A DNA stretch of 64,000 bases from NCBI GenBank assembly GCA_025677815.1, contig JAIXMP010000005.1, positions 930,001-994,000 on the forward strand, given 5' to 3'. Position 1 is the stretch's first letter; each line of letters starts with the position of its first letter. The notes under the pieces are model-generated. The model saw nothing but the letters and a program-made list of their open reading frames with translations. It was not told where the DNA came from and ran no database searches. Position numbers and translations under genes: made by a program. The DNA is from Phascolomyces articulosus. Lineage: Eukaryota > Mucoromycota > Mucoromycetes > Mucorales > Lichtheimiaceae. This document shows positions 1 through 12,840 of this stretch, piece by piece.

Positions 1-105
1 TTCCAAAATGAACCTTTACAAAAGGCCGTCAAGGATTTGGAACAATATTGTTTGGATGTCGTGGTGTTGGGTAGTTTCCCTAATCAACGTCCTCAAAATG
101 AATAG
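1..105 (+). CDS. PHA2: Prephenate dehydratase, C-terminal end of ACT domain (partial)
   Basis: Frame 1 is open from the first base to a TAG ending at 105 and gives 34 residues. They include a helix (LQKAVKDLEQYC) and then VVVLGSFPNQ, which resembles the closing strand of the ACT domain of prephenate dehydratases (the LGSYP/LGCYP ending). In that family the ACT domain binds phenylalanine and feedback-inhibits conversion of prephenate to phenylpyruvate. Only this tail is in the window, so the catalytic domain cannot be checked. Assignment rests on the short motif and its position at the very C-terminus. Other ACT-domain proteins remain possible. Confidence 0.6.
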   Translation, partial: FQNEPLQKAVKDLEQYCLDVVVLGSFPNQRPQNE

Positions 106-858
106 ATATTCTCTTTTACTTGTTCTTTACTTGTTTCTTTTCCCCTTCTCATTCCACACTAATACATACACACACACACTTACTTTTCTCTCTCCAAGCG
201 TTGATATGGCAGACAGAGAAAAAATCCCTTCAAAAAAACGTAATGAATTTGTTCATATTTATAAATAATATTACATTTTTTTAAAAAAAAAGTGATTAGT
301 ATAATACAAAGGAAAGACACGTGTATGAAAACAGGAATTACGTGTGGGGGAGAAGATAAATAATTCAAAGCAAAAAAAAAATAGGCTTGGTTGTACGAAT
401 GAAAGTGCTTTTTTTTTTAGTTTCATAAAAAAAAAGATATTATCACCAAAAATAGGTATTTTTTTTCCCGTGTTACTTTACGTGAGCATTTTTTAAGGGT
501 AGAATACCTCTACATGTACCTTCCTTAGTGATTTTTATTATTAGTATGCTCATATAAATAGTCAGTTATCATCTTTGTAGGTGTGAAAAAAAAAGAATTG
601 GCAAGAAGAAAACGGTTATTGACATAAAGTAGGTTATATAGTAGATAGAATCATAGAACAAAACAAGTATTCTGCAATACCTACTAGGAAAATATGGAAA
701 CAATAACCTATTTATCCTTGAAACGCCGCGCCTTTCAAATTGATCGCGCATTTTTGTACCTCTCTTTTTTTTCCCATTTTATTTTCTGTACGTACACGTA
801 CAGCCCTTTTCGTTTTATTTTACTTTTTTTATTACAGAATTGATTGGGAAATAGGATA
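106..858. other. Intergenic spacer between PHA2 and the CLC gene
   Basis: AT-rich spacer with many A and T homopolymers and a CA run near 170-180. The short open frames here have no protein-like composition. It should hold the PHA2 terminator and the CLC promoter; the last 100 bases before the CLC start are T-rich pyrimidine tracts, as is common upstream of genes in this window. Confidence 0.5.
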
Positions 859-3800
859 ATGACCAATCAACTAGATCCAAGTCATGGTGAACTTGAAGAA
901 GAATTAGCACAAATTCGTCGATATGAAGACTTTAGTACTATTGGTATGTATATTCCCCCCTCACCTCTTCTCTCTATTCTTTTTGCCCCACTTCATCTAA
1001 CATAATCGTCTTTTTTCTCCCCAAAAACCCGTTTCTGGGGAAATCGATATATATATCGTCATGCCTATTTTTTTAATTTCATTCACTCTTTATTTTTTCT
1101 ATTACCACTCTAATGAAAAAGAAAACATCTGCATAAATGTGATCCCATGTTGCTAACAACATATATCTCTAATGGCTTTTATCTAGACTGGGTCAAAGAT
1201 GCCATTCTTGAACGCTATCGACAATCGTCATTGGAACGACAAAATAAAAGTGATAATTCATGGCGTGCATGGTGGCAAATGACGTTTGAAACGGCACAAA
1301 CGTGGATCGTGGTGTCGCTTGTAGGTAAGAATAGAATCCTATTTATATATAAAACGCCCCATACTTCTACCTCTTTTTTTTTCTTCCCACTTTCTATATA
1401 CACCCTAAAAGCTATTTTTGTTTATTTCTGAATAAATTGATCTTATATAAAAAAAAACAAACAAACAAAACAAAATATCATCATAATAAAGGTGCGGCCG
1501 TGGGATTAAATTCGGCCCTTATTGCCATTGTGACGGACTGGCTCTCAGATATCAAGTTGGGATATTGTTCAACAGGATGGTGGCTCAATCAACAATATTG
1601 TTGTTGGGAAATAGAAGGGGAAGGTAAACATCATCATCATCATCATAAAAATAGAATAGAAGGAAAATACGTGTGTGCATGTGTGTGTGCTATTATTATT
1701 ACTATTTTTACAGAATTAATTGAACAACCATTCGAACCCCCCTCGTGTTCGACATATATATATAGATGGTGGATGTGAATACTGGGTCTTTTGGAGTCAA
1801 ACAATGGGACTTGGACCTGATGTATTTATTGTTCAATGGATATTTTATGTGGCATTAGCGGTAAGAAGATATGGCTTTTTTTTGTTGGATCATGAACATG
1901 GAGAATGATATGGAAAGATCCACAAAAAAAATAAAATAAGAAACACACTAAACTATAAATTATATAAACTTCATGTTGTCAACAGACTCTTTTTGCAGCC
2001 ACATGTGCTTATTTAGTAAAGTCGCTTGCACCTTATGCCGCTGGTTCCGGCATTTCCGAAATCAAATGTATTATTGGTAAAGTATCTATTGGGAGAGTCG
2101 GATAAATGGATAAAATGAGAGGTGGAGGAGTAACAAAAAAAAATATCATAATAATCTATTCATCCATGATTTATTTTTGAATATAATTATATAGCTGGTT
2201 TTGTCATGAAAGGTTACCTTGGTGGTTGGACTTTATTAATGAAAAGTGTTGGATTGGTAATGGCAAATATATATTTATATTTATAAACGAGAGAGAAAAA
2301 TGATAATCAATGAAACTGACTGAAATCAGGCTATGGCTGTAGCATCCAATTTATCCATTGGTAAAGAAGGACCTTCTGTTCACATGGCATGTTGTGTAGG
2401 CAATGTAATATCCAGGAGTTTTTCAAAATATAGAACCAGCAAAGGTAATTCAACAAAAAAAAAGGAAAAATAGGGATCGATTTTAAAATTTGTGATTTTT
2501 GACAACATTTCCCACATATAGCCGAAATGAGAGAAATCTTGACAGCTTCCAGTGCTGCAGGTGTGGCCGTGGCTTTTGGTTCTCCTATTGGAGGTGTATT
2601 ATTTGCATTAGAAGAAATGACTTATACATTTTCTAACCGAACTTTATGGAAAAGTTTCCTTTGTGCCATGATTGCTACCATAGCTTTACAGGTAAAGAAT
2701 AATAAAAAAAAGGCAGATGGATTATCTTTTTTTTGGATACAAGAGAAACAAAAGAATAGTAATGCATGACTTTTTGTTTTATGTTGCAATAGGCAATGAA
2801 CCCATTCCGTACTGGTAAATTGGTCATGTTTCAAGTGAGTTATGATCGAGAATGGCACAATTTTGAATACTTGTTTGTTATTATCATTGGTATATTTGGA
2901 GTAAGTTCTGCTTTTTTCTAATAAAGGGAGAAGAAAGGAGGGAGGGGGATGGTGTCAATACCCTATACTAAAGATGAAGGATTACCATGTGTGTGTGTTT
3001 TTTCAATGTAGGGTCTTTATGGCGCTTTTGTTATCAAATACAACGTTCTCGTGGCTCAATTCCGAAAAAAATATCTCAAGGACCATCCTATTGCAGAAGC
3101 CGCTACATTGGCTTTTGTTACTGCTGTCGTTGCCTATCCAAATGTATTTATGCGTATTGATATGACAGAAATCATGGGTATTCTTTTCCAAGAATGTGAA
3201 AGTGCAGATACAGGCGATTATTATGGTCTTTGTCAGTAAGTGTGATAAAAAAAAAGAAAGATGGCCCAACTTTTTTCATACTCATCGGGTTTACTATAGA
3301 CAAAGTCAATTAGCACGTATTGTTGTCCTTTTGCTTATTGCTACGATGCTTCGAACCTTCGGTACCATTATTTCCTATGGTTGTCGAGTTCCTTGTGGTA
3401 TTTTTGTTCCTTCCATGGCCATTGGTGCTACTTTTGGTCGTATGGTTGGGTTATTAGTAAAATCATGGCAAGAGTAAGTTTCTCATCATTTTGGATCATT
3501 CTATGTTTTTTTTTATCCAATTTAAAAAAAATCGTACTGATTTCTTTGATATTTTACCCATGATAGTGCTGATCCTGAATTCTTTTTGTTTTCAACATGT
3601 AAACCTGATGTACCTGTAAGTTCGATATATTGCATGTGGAAATATGGATTTTATAAGTGTTGGAATCCATATAGATCCAGAACTATATCTCTTTATACTA
3701 AATAAAAACATGGTTCCATATAGTGTATTACACCAGGCACCTATGCATTCTTGGGAGCAGCTGCAGCACTTTGGTAAGTAGACCTCTCTATCCTTTTTTT

Positions 3801-5261
3801 CCCTCATCTGTTTATGAAAAGAGAAAATGGATGGCTAACATAAACAAAAAAAATAACAATATAGTGGTGTCATGCGTATCACAGGTAACAAAAAAAAGAT
3901 TATTTCAAAGGAAAAATGAAAAGGGCTACAGATTTACTGACAGAGAGGGTAAATATCTAGTGTCTGTCGTTGTTATCATGTTTGAATTGACAGGTCAAAT
4001 TACATATATTCTTCCTACTATGGTAACTATATACTTTTTATTTTTCAATGATGAAGATAAAAAGATGATGTATTGACCAACTTATGTGGGACTGTAGATT
4101 GCTCTCATGGTGACTCGAGCTGTAGGTGATCGCTTTGGCAGTGGTGGTATTGCTGATCGATATATTCGAGTCAATGGATACCCGTTCCTGGAAAAGGAAG
4201 ATCATGTCTATGGAGTACCTGGTAACTACTATTACCCTTCTTTTCACTTTCTAGCACGACTAGATATATAAATAGTTCAACTGACCTTCCCATTTTTATT
4301 TCATTTAGTCTCCAATGTGATGCAAAGAGAAATGACCATATTAACATCCAAGGGAATGAAATTTAGTGAATTAGGTAATAATAACACATTGAATCCGTTT
4401 TGAAGTTTTTTTTTTGTTTATCATTACCTTTTACAAACAAACATATTTTTAGAGGATATTATACGCACAACAAATTATCGAGGATTCCCAGTTGTACAAA
4501 ATGAATATGATATGATGTTATTAGGATATATGGGACGATCAGAATTAATCTATTTAATTGGTAAATACATATCTATACATTGTTATTCTTTCTCAACATC
4601 CTCTTTTGACTCATCTCGTTTTTATGTTAATTTAATCTGATCAGAAAAAGCAAAGACTCGAAATAAAGCACATGATTCAACCATTGTTCGGTTTATACCG
4701 GATGAAGACGATTCAGGGCGGTTGTCAAGTATATCTACTGCTGATCACATCATCCAAGGTTCATCGGACGTGCTAGATTTTGGACCATACGTTGATCAAA
4801 CACCAATCACTGTACAACCCCGATTATATCTAGAGACAGTAATGGATATGTTTAAACAACTCGGGTAAATGAATAATAATGAATTGAAGAAAGGGCGGGA
4901 TGTCAAAAAAGTGGACGGAAAAAATGGAAGAGGATTGTCCAAAAGTTTATCTTTTCAACCATCCAATGAGATGTATCTAACAAAAGCTTTTGTTCTTTTT
5001 AGTCCACGAGTCATTTTACTTGAACGTCGTGGTCGACTTGTTGGTTTAGTCACTGTCAAAGATGTATTGAAATACATGGCGCATGTAGAAAATTTATCAT
5101 CCAATGGTAGTGGCGAAGAAACCATATCAAGAGATTGTGGGGATTCCATTGCAGGATTTGCTTCTCGATTATTCCGAAGAAATAATCGAGGGGCAAATTA
5201 TATGCGACTCGATCATCGAACACCAGATGAAAGTCATGAAATGCATCCAGCACCTTATTAA
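859..5261 (+). CDS. GEF1: CLC-family chloride/proton exchanger (CLC-3/GEF1 type), 20 exons
   Basis: Twenty exons join in phase to 783 codons: 859-943, 1187-1324, 1492-1623, 1766-1860, 1986-2076, 2195-2256, 2330-2444, 2522-2691, 2793-2900, 3012-3235, 3300-3473, 3567-3615, 3724-3773, 3865-3884, 3961-4022, 4098-4221, 4309-4374, 4453-4560, 4645-4864, 5003-5261. Family signatures are GSGISEIK (about 170-177), GKEGPSVH (212-219), [13 protein letters not shown] (259-271) and [11 protein letters not shown]. The gating Glu in GKEGP (about 214) and the proton Glu in LEE (about 271) are both present, 57 residues apart as in CLC-3/5. This points to a 2Cl-/H+ antiporter rather than a channel. Two CBS regions follow the membrane part (about 566-630 and 700-735). 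In yeast, Gef1 acts in Golgi/endosome ion homeostasis and copper loading; the same role is inferred here. Confidence 0.93.
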
Positions 5262-5495
5262 CGTATATATTTCCTCTTATTGAAAATGGTCCTTTTCCCA
5301 TTTTTTTTTATTCTCTCTCCTCTCTGTATTTTTTATTATTATCATTATTATTATTATCATTTTATATATAATTTATTTTAGATAGAGAGAGTGTGTATGT
5401 AAATGTGGTTGGAAGGGTATAATTAAATAATAATTTACTTTTTTTTTACAATAATAGAGAGTTTGTTTTTTATAAATAATAATAATAATAATAAC

Positions 5496-6294
5496 TTAAA
5501 ATCCTGCCCATTCAATTGAATAAACATCCATTTTTGAACTAATATTATCTTTACTATCAATGTTGTCAATGTTATTTTCTTCTTTCGAATGGTGTGGATG
5601 ATCCTCTTTAGTGGGACTAATGATCACATAGGTTTTCTTTACATTGGTAGCTAATCTACCCATACTAATGATATCCAACGTTGTCATGGATTCATGTCGA
5701 TCTTTTGCTGTCACAATATAATGACTATGAAAACGCATTGGATCACCAAGATATGCAAGATAATCACCACCAAATTTAAGGCCAGAAGTGACATAAAGTT
5801 GTCGAGACCATAAATATTCGAATACTTGGTAACGTAATTGTTCAGCATAAGTATTGGGATAAGTCCAAGATTCAACAGGATCCACTGTCGCCAGTTCTTT
5901 TAAGTTCAAAAGTAGACACACAAACCCATTTATAACAGGAGATATTAAAACAGGAGAAATAAATGTTTGTTTAGTGAGAACATTCTAATATTCTTCTGGT
6001 TGGAAATAAAATAACATAATAGTCAGTTATACCTTTTTTTAATAGTAGAGTAGTTTCTTCTGGAAGTAATTGCAATGGAAGTCCTAAAAAAGCATTTTGT
6101 AATGGTAGCCTAGGTAATGTACCAATTAATGCACCCACTATACGATGTTGACAACGAAGTTCCTTGACAACTTTGAATGAATCATTAGAATAAAATAAAT
6201 GACAAAACAAGTACTGTATTAAAAGAAAAAAAAAGTTACCTTGTGTATCAAATACTAAAGGTTTATCACCGCATAATTTGATCTTAATAATCAT
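5496..6294 (-). CDS. SEN34: tRNA-splicing endonuclease subunit Sen34
   Basis: Minus strand, three exons in phase: 6294-6240, 6170-6033 and 5896-5496, giving 197 aa. The N-terminal part carries VGALIGTLPRLPLQN and GLPLQLLPEE, typical of the Sen34 N-domain. The C-terminal nuclease domain has GLKFGGDYLAYLGDP, RFHSHYIV and NVKKTYVIIS, which supply the Tyr, His and Lys of the catalytic triad. With Sen2, Sen15 and Sen54 the subunit cleaves pre-tRNA introns, Sen34 cutting the 3' splice site. The protein is shorter than the human subunit (about 310 aa) because the middle linker is nearly absent. An acidic, Asn/Asp/His-rich stretch precedes the last 15 residues. It is divergent from the GT8 gene. Confidence 0.92.
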
Positions 6295-6660
6295 TTATAT
6301 ATACGGGAAGGGTATGAAAAGATATATGTCTAATGGATGCGTATGTGTGTGTGGAATGGTAACACAGTGTAAAAAAGTAAAGTTTTGGCTTATCTTGAAT
6401 TTAGATTATGGCAAGATTGACGCAAGCTATGGCGTATGTTTTGTAATAATAATAATAAAAAAAAGACATCCTCCGTCGCCTTCGGTCTATTTTTTTTCTC
6501 TCTCTTTTTTTTTTTTTGTGTAGCCTTAAGACTGTCCCACACTTTTTTTTTCTCTTTTTCTACTTGCAACTTTTTATTAATTACACCTTCTTCTATTTAC
6601 CCCTTCTTTCTTTTTCTTTCTACTATTATCAAATTGTATATATCATCTTCTTCTTCCAAT
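6295..6660. promoter_or_regulatory. Shared divergent promoter of SEN34 and the GT8 gene
   Basis: The 366-bp interval separates the two start codons of oppositely oriented genes. The side nearest the GT8 start (about 6490-6655) is almost pure pyrimidine on the plus strand, the usual core-promoter texture upstream of genes in this window. No clear TATA box was seen. Confidence 0.4.
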
Positions 6661-7742
6661 ATGGTCTCACAAACACTTTCGAATGCAGCATGGATGCTGG
6701 TATTAACAAGTACAAATGACTATGTCAAAGGTGCTATTACAGTGGCTCGAGCTCTGAAACGAGTCAAGTCACAATATCCATTGGTAGTTCTCTATACTTC
6801 GGCAGTGTCAAAAGGTGCTCAAGAATTATTATCAGGCGCAGGATGTATACTCAAACCAATCGAACCAATTCATCCACCTGGAAAAACAACTTATTTCGCC
6901 GAACGATTTGTAGAAACGTGGACCAAACTCGCGGTGTGGAATCAGGATGAATATGAACGGGTTGTATTATTGGATGCGGATATGTTACCATTACAAAATA
7001 TGGATGAACTGATGACGATACCATTACCGGATGGAGATCATGTTGCTGCAAGTCATGCCTGCATATGTAATCCACACAATATTAAGGCTTATCCCAAAGA
7101 CTGGTAAGGATGAGGATGATGATAAAGAGGAGGATAAGTGGGTTTTTACTTTTTGGATTTAGTATGATTATACTCTATCACGCACACGTGGCAAAAAAAA
7201 CTAAAGGAGTGGTATATTACAATTTATCAATGGAATAATGGAACTGATCAATCTGGGGGGCGTGGGATAATTTTTTATCAATTTTCAGGATCCCAAGTAA
7301 TTGTGCATATACAAGTTCATCAGCGATAAAAAACGACTACTTTAATAGCGGGCTTATCGTCCTGACGCCATCCAAAAACAAGTTCCGGGGTATCGTAGCG
7401 CAGTTATACAGTGTTCCCGATTTAAGCATTTATCCGTTTCCTGATCAAGATTTCTTAAATGAAGTCTTTGCTACCAAGTGGATCCCATTACCTTATATTT
7501 ACAATTCACTGAAGCCTTTATCTTATGCACACGAACCCATGTGGGACATTCAACAGGTGAAGAATATTCATTATATCTTGACACCCAAACCTTGGAGTGT
7601 GGAAATGGAAAATGAACAAGAAGAAGTGGATGAAAAAGAAAAACGATATTATCCACAATATCGGCTCTGGTGGGATCTTTATAATGATATTGGTCTGGAT
7701 ACCATTTCGATTATTAATAAAACTCTCACATCAGGTTATTGA
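6661..7742 (+). CDS. Glycosyltransferase family 8 (glycogenin-like) protein
   Basis: Two exons, 6661-7103 and 7289-7742, join within a Trp codon to give 298 aa. The start is the ATG following a long pyrimidine tract. GT-A fold features: N-terminal AWMLVLTSTNDYVKGAITVA, the metal-binding DxD in RVVLLDADMLPLQN (about residue 100), NSGLIVLTPS and FPDQDFLNE. These are GT8 hallmarks shared by glycogenin, galactinol synthase and fungal GT8 proteins. It matches the fungal GT8 type with HACICNP and YPKDWIPSNCAYT. True glycogenin has a self-glucosylated Tyr and a longer C-terminal tail that binds glycogen synthase; neither is evident, so the acceptor is unknown. No signal peptide or membrane anchor was seen, which suggests a cytosolic enzyme using a UDP-sugar. 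Confidence 0.85.
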
Positions 7743-8053
7743 GCATATAAGCATACGAAAAAAGAGAGAAAATTTGGGGTATGACGAATATAGGAAGGAT
7801 GATGGGATATATATTGAGAAATATACAAGAGTTGAGGGGAAATTATTTTATAAAGGAAGGATGATTATTATTACTATTATTAATATGTGAATTGGAAATG
7901 ATCAAAAGATGATGGGCGCATGATGATGATTAGGATGTAAACGATACAAACAAAAAAAAACATTGGATTTGTTGTCAATGTCTAAAAATGGATTTCAAAA
8001 ATTCTCAATCCTAAAGCAGAGCGGGGAGATAATTTTAATCTTTTGAATTTGTC
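7743..8053. other. Intergenic spacer between GT8 and NAD(P)H-hydrate dehydratase genes
   Basis: Purine-rich just after the GT8 stop, then AT-rich. Nothing gene-like was seen. Confidence 0.4.
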
Positions 8054-9871
8054 ATGCAACGCGTTGGTGGTGCTATTGCTTTGTTCCCTTCTGTTGCAGT
8101 CATTATGCCTTCACGAATCCCGGACATTTCAAAAGTACGACAACTCATTCCTCCTCTTTCGGCTGAATTACATAAAGGTCAAGCAGGTATTGATCCTTTT
8201 CCATTCATGTAATCTCTCGTGTCTATTTGTGGTATATATTATTATTCATTCCATGGTAACATTTCATTCTAGGTCGTGTTGGTGTTGTTGGTGGCTCAGA
8301 AGAGTAAGTATTGTTGTAATTTATGAAAATTCTCATTATTTTATATGTTTATCTAAAGGAAGGATTTCCATTTTTAAATATATATTCTTTATAGTTATAC
8401 GGGAGCACCTTATTTCAGTGCTATTTCTGCAATGAAATTGGTAACATAAATACACCGAGATAATAGATAACACAATAGGATATACTAAAACGAATAGGAT
8501 AATTGGGATATGTAATAGGGAGCTGATTTATGTCATGTTTTTTGTGAACCTGGAGCTGGCACTGTTATCAAAAGTTATTCGCCAGGTATGGAAAGTTTAT
8601 TATTCAGAATAACAAGACTAGATGAAACACATTTCTTGTTTTTTTAATAGGCAGTGAATAACCCTATCTATCCAATTTGTTTATAATAACGATAGAGCTT
8701 ATTGTACATCCATACATGCGTACATCCAAGTAAATATTTTATTTTTATTCTAAACAAAAACTTCATAATGTAAAAAACACTGATCACATTTCTCTCCTTT
8801 ATATTTATATATAGTACAAGCTATTCTTCCGTCAGTGAAGTTGTTTCAAGAGTATCCGCATCATTTTCACGACTTCATGTTTTGGTTGTGGGTCCTGGAT
8901 TATCGCGCGATAGCGCTATGCAAGAAAGTGCAAAAGAAATTATATTAAAAGCACGCAAGCATAATATGCCCATTGTGATAGATGCGGTAAATTACCAGTT
9001 TGAATCTTGCCTCCATTCTTTCTATACATATGCATCCTCGATCTTCTTTTCTTTTTCTTATAAGTATGATGATTTATATATCAATATAGGATGGATTATT
9101 TGTCGTTCAAAACCATCCAGAAATTGTTCAAGATTATAACAAGGCAGTATTGACACCTAATGTCATGGAATTCAAACGTTTATGTGAACGTATGGTACGT
9201 TTTTCATCTCACTAGAGAATAAGAACTACAAAACCATAATATAATTTTTTTTTAAAAAAGTGGATATGATGGAAAATAGAATATCAATACACATGAACAT
9301 GATCAAGATGCATTGGCTGCTCAATTAAGCAAGGCATTGGGTGGTGTTACAATAGTTCAAAAAGGAAGAGTGGATTTGATCACAAATGGACAAGAAGGCA
9401 AGCAAATCTTTTATCACTATGAAAATTTTGTTTTTTTATGTACTTGTCCCATCCTTATTTATATATTTCTTCAAATGATCTCATAGTTTATAGATGTGAA
9501 ACAGAAGGTGGATTACGTCGTGTAGGGGGTCAAGGTGATATATTGTCAGGTACTCTGGGTACTTTTCTTGCTTGGGGCAGGTTATATGAAGAAGGTGTAT
9601 GGGAGTAAGTTACTTTTCATATAACTTTTATGAAGAAAACAATTCGGCTGCTACTATGGTGAACATCTAATTCACTTTATTGGGGGACATATATAGGCAC
9701 GGAAACGGAGTTGATCCAAAGGATATTACCATGTTAGCAGCTTGGGGTGCATGTAGCCTCACTCGTGATAGTTCTAGAAGAGCTTTCCAAAAGTATCGCC
9801 GTGCTATGTTAACATCTCATATGTTGGATGAGATCGGTGTTTCCTATGAAAAATTAGTTGGTGGTAAGTAA
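8054..9871 (+). CDS. ATP-dependent (S)-NAD(P)H-hydrate dehydratase (CARKD/NNRD family)
   Basis: Ten exons join in phase: 8054 or 8105-8186, 8273-8303, 8395-8440, 8519-8585, 8696-8729, 8815-8986, 9090-9194, 9280-9397, 9487-9604, 9697-9871. The protein is about 315 aa from the second ATG (8105) or 332 aa from the first (8054). The first adds a hydrophobic leader that could target mitochondria or ER. Family motifs: [40 protein letters not shown] and [12 protein letters not shown] (ribokinase-like ATP and catalytic Asp region). The enzyme repairs hydrated NADH/NADPH, working with the NAD(P)HX epimerase. Intron 8 starts with GC rather than GT. The end is ambiguous: the GTAAG before the stop could be a donor to a small extra exon near 9961, changing only the last residues. 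Confidence 0.9.
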
Positions 9872-10154
9872 TCCCATGATAATGGTTTTCTAGGAATCGT
9901 GCTCTTCATATATATCTGACTCGCTATTGTTTTTCTTCACCTACTATATGAGATATATAGATCACAGCAAAATATGAGTAGAAAATCAATCATAATGAAC
10001 GATAGATTTATATAAAAAAAAGCAATGTTATTAAAATGCATAATGATGTGGAGAAATAATAAATGATTCAGATAGAAGGAAAGAAGGAAAGGAATGAAAT
10101 ATGAAAAATATACAAGTATGGAATATTACAATTACATGAAAAAAAATTAAAAGA

Positions 10155-12478
10155 TTACAGATCTATGAATATTGAGATTTTACTATTGGCATAAAGGCAT
10201 TCGATCCCTTCTTGGGTCACATTCTTTAAACCATAAACCTCGATTCCTTTTAAACTTGGTGTAGAATTAAGATACTCCAGTGATCTATTAGTAGCAGAAT
10301 CAATGCCAGATAAAATAATAGTACGAATAGTGGATTGATCCCGGATAGTCTTGGTAAATCTCTCGAAAACACTTTGATCAGTACATACAAGATTATTAAA
10401 ATTCATGTTTTCAAGTGATGGAATCGTAGCCAATGATTGTAACATGGCATCTGTAAACGTAAAAGCGCAATCCGATATATCCATTGTTCGTAGTCCTTGG
10501 TATCGTCGACGATTCGCTAGTGCCTGAAACATCAGAGTAATACCACGTTCATCCACCAAGGTGATATTTTCCAATACGAGTTTATCTAGCTTGCGTAATT
10601 CTTGAATGGCAGCAAAAACATCCGCGCCAATACATGTACAAGTTAAAAATGAAAGCTCTTCCAAGTTGGGGCAATGTCTGAGCATGTCGGGAATCACATC
10701 TCGGTTATAGTCGTCGGTAAAAGAAATGGATAAAGTTCTGAGGTTGTGAAACGTGAGTGGTGTCAACATTTGCCAATGCACGGCAGCTGCTTCATGAAGG
10801 ATGGCGGACCTTGGGCATATCAATGACAGTGTCTCAAGCACGCGAGCATTCACAACCAAAAATTGCAAATGTTCCTCTAAATCTTCGTCTCCAGCTAAAT
10901 AAATGGCAAGGTGCCTGATCCCTTTAGGAGAATCTTTGGCCGGTCGAAGGACTTGATTTTCTTGTTCTGGTAATACGCTTACCATGGTATTGAGTCCCAA
11001 GGCTCTTAAATCCGGACACCTTCGACGTACTACTTGGGCTGCTTGTGGTACACAATTTCGAATTGACAACTGTCGTAATCGAGGACAACACCGAAGTAAT
11101 TGGTCCAATAAAGGAGCTGGCATGGATTTAAAAGAAACTTCCAAATCGAGTAATGAAAAAATGGGCTCCGTTGGAAAACTACCAAGTTCTTGTGCTGTAG
11201 GTGTTGAATAATATTGTATACATCGAAGCGTTGTCAAATTTTGACAGGTCGAGAGAACCACACCCAGTGGCACCAAAGGACTTGTCCTATCCATCGAAAA
11301 ATGTAGTACTTGTAAATTCTTCAATTGCCATAATGCGATCAAGCATCGTCCATAGTTATCCAAATGGCAAACTATTTTGTGTTTTTTTTCAGTTATGAAA
11401 AAGCGTGTTCGCGATTTTTCCCCCATCCATGAACACATAAAAAATAACCATGTAAAAATACATATGTGTCATAATCCAAATATCCCCCCAAAAAAAGCCA
11501 ATTAAAACCGTGAGCACATTGATTTCCTTTCATAATGTTCTTTTGCCATTGATTTAACATGGACAAAATGGATAATGATAGTGGAGTTGGAGGGGAGAAA
11601 AAAAAAAAAGATAAAAAGTAGGATGGTGTGTGTACACTTTAAGAAAAAAATAAACTCTTACGTGTGAATTTCAGTGTCTTGATATTTCTGTAATTTCCTT
11701 TCATCATCATCATGAACATTTTTTCACAATCTTCATTGTTCAAACTGTTCAGATCCAATTGTTCAATATGTTGGCTTACACAAGCAAGATGATTCATATC
11801 AGATTCCAGAGTATCCACGGTTGAATGAGGCGATAATTGTGTATACTTCCATGCCTTTTCATAAGAAATCAAACGATCCCTCCATTCTCTCGATACACCC
11901 AACGATTGTAATAAGGTGGGCATGGGTAAATAATCAATGACATGACAAGCGATATCAAAAGGGAATCTCGAAATATAATCAATCCGTCGCTCCAATCGTG
12001 CTTTGGCTACATCATATCCTTCTTGAAGTTTGGCGCGTTCGTGTAATAAATGCTCCGGTACCGTATCAAGTCCTTGTGCATATATTTGCATGGCTTCTTG
12101 GTGTTTGCTGCTCAAGGTATATAACGATCCAGCACGTAAGTAACCTGCTGCTGTAGTTGGCGAATAAGTAATCATTTGTTGTGCATCCACGAGACCCTTG
12201 TCGATTTGCATCGTTTTTCCAAATGTAGCGGCTCGAATGTCCAATAATGCCATCATGCTATCAAATAAATCAGCAATACCCGAACTGGCATGTTTGATGG
12301 CACCTTGATAATTCAATCGGTCAAGATCATTGGAGCATGCGTCAAATGTCGGTTTTCCAGCTTTGGCGGGCGGATAATATATTTCAATACGTTTGGTTGA
12401 ACTACTTGGAATAGAGTGTTGTATTGCTAATCGTTTGGTTTGGTCAGGGAACGTGTTTTCGCCTTTTCTTTTAGGCAT
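10155..12478 (-). CDS. F-box/TPR/LRR protein, paralogue A
   Basis: Two exons, 12478-11662 and 11371-10155, join in phase to 677 aa. The start is set at MPKRK because the paralogue at 17.9-20.1 kb begins identically; a longer in-frame start at 12571 adds Ser/Lys-rich sequence. Residues about 50-145 form TPR-like helices (SPTTAAGYLRAGSLY, EAMQIYAQGLDTVP). Residues about 167-212 are F-box-like (ISRFPFDIACHVIDYLP, then VSREWRDRL). The second exon is a run of leucine-rich repeats (LRQLSIRNC, NLEELSFLTC, LRTMDISDCAF). This layout is typical of F-box proteins that select substrates for SCF ubiquitin ligases, as in yeast Dia2 (TPR-F-box-LRR). SCF function here is inferred; the target is unknown. Intron position and phase match paralogue B. 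Confidence 0.85.
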
Positions 12479-12660
12479 ACTTTTTTTTTTTTTGGTTCCT
12501 CTGGAACGAGAAAGAAAAACACTCTCACTCTCACTCTCACAGAACAAAGAGGTTCTTTTTTTTTTGCTCAAAGAGGAAATTTCCTTTTTGAACTACCAGC
12601 TAAAAAAAAAAAGAATAGTCAGCAGCGACTAAAATTTTAAACTTCCCCAACAATAGATAG

Positions 12661-12840
12661 ATGAATTATCGTAACGTATCGTTACTGCTACTGCCATTAG
12701 GTGGGAGTCTGATTCTATTTTCTCTTATTCCTCGGATTCAAACCCTTTTCTTGAATAGTTTTCTTAGTGAAAATAAGTTTATTCATATACTAATGGATAA
12801 TATTATTTACTGTGGGAATCTAGTACGCCACAATTTATAA
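12661..12840 (+). CDS. Possible small ORF with one hydrophobic helix (59 aa)
   Basis: ATG at 12661 to TAA at 12840, divergent from F-box gene A 182 bp away. The N-terminal part reads LLLLPLGGSLILFSLIP, a plausible signal anchor or membrane helix; the rest is polar. No family is recognised and chance occurrence is quite possible in AT-rich DNA. Confidence 0.2.
   Translation: MNYRNVSLLLLPLGGSLILFSLIPRIQTLFLNSFLSENKFIHILMDNIIYCGNLVRHNL

Noticed and set aside
1621..1778. Plus-strand frame running through His repeats and ending at 1778
   Set aside because: It is intron 3 of the CLC gene read through; the true acceptor is at 1765 and the downstream exon matches the family.
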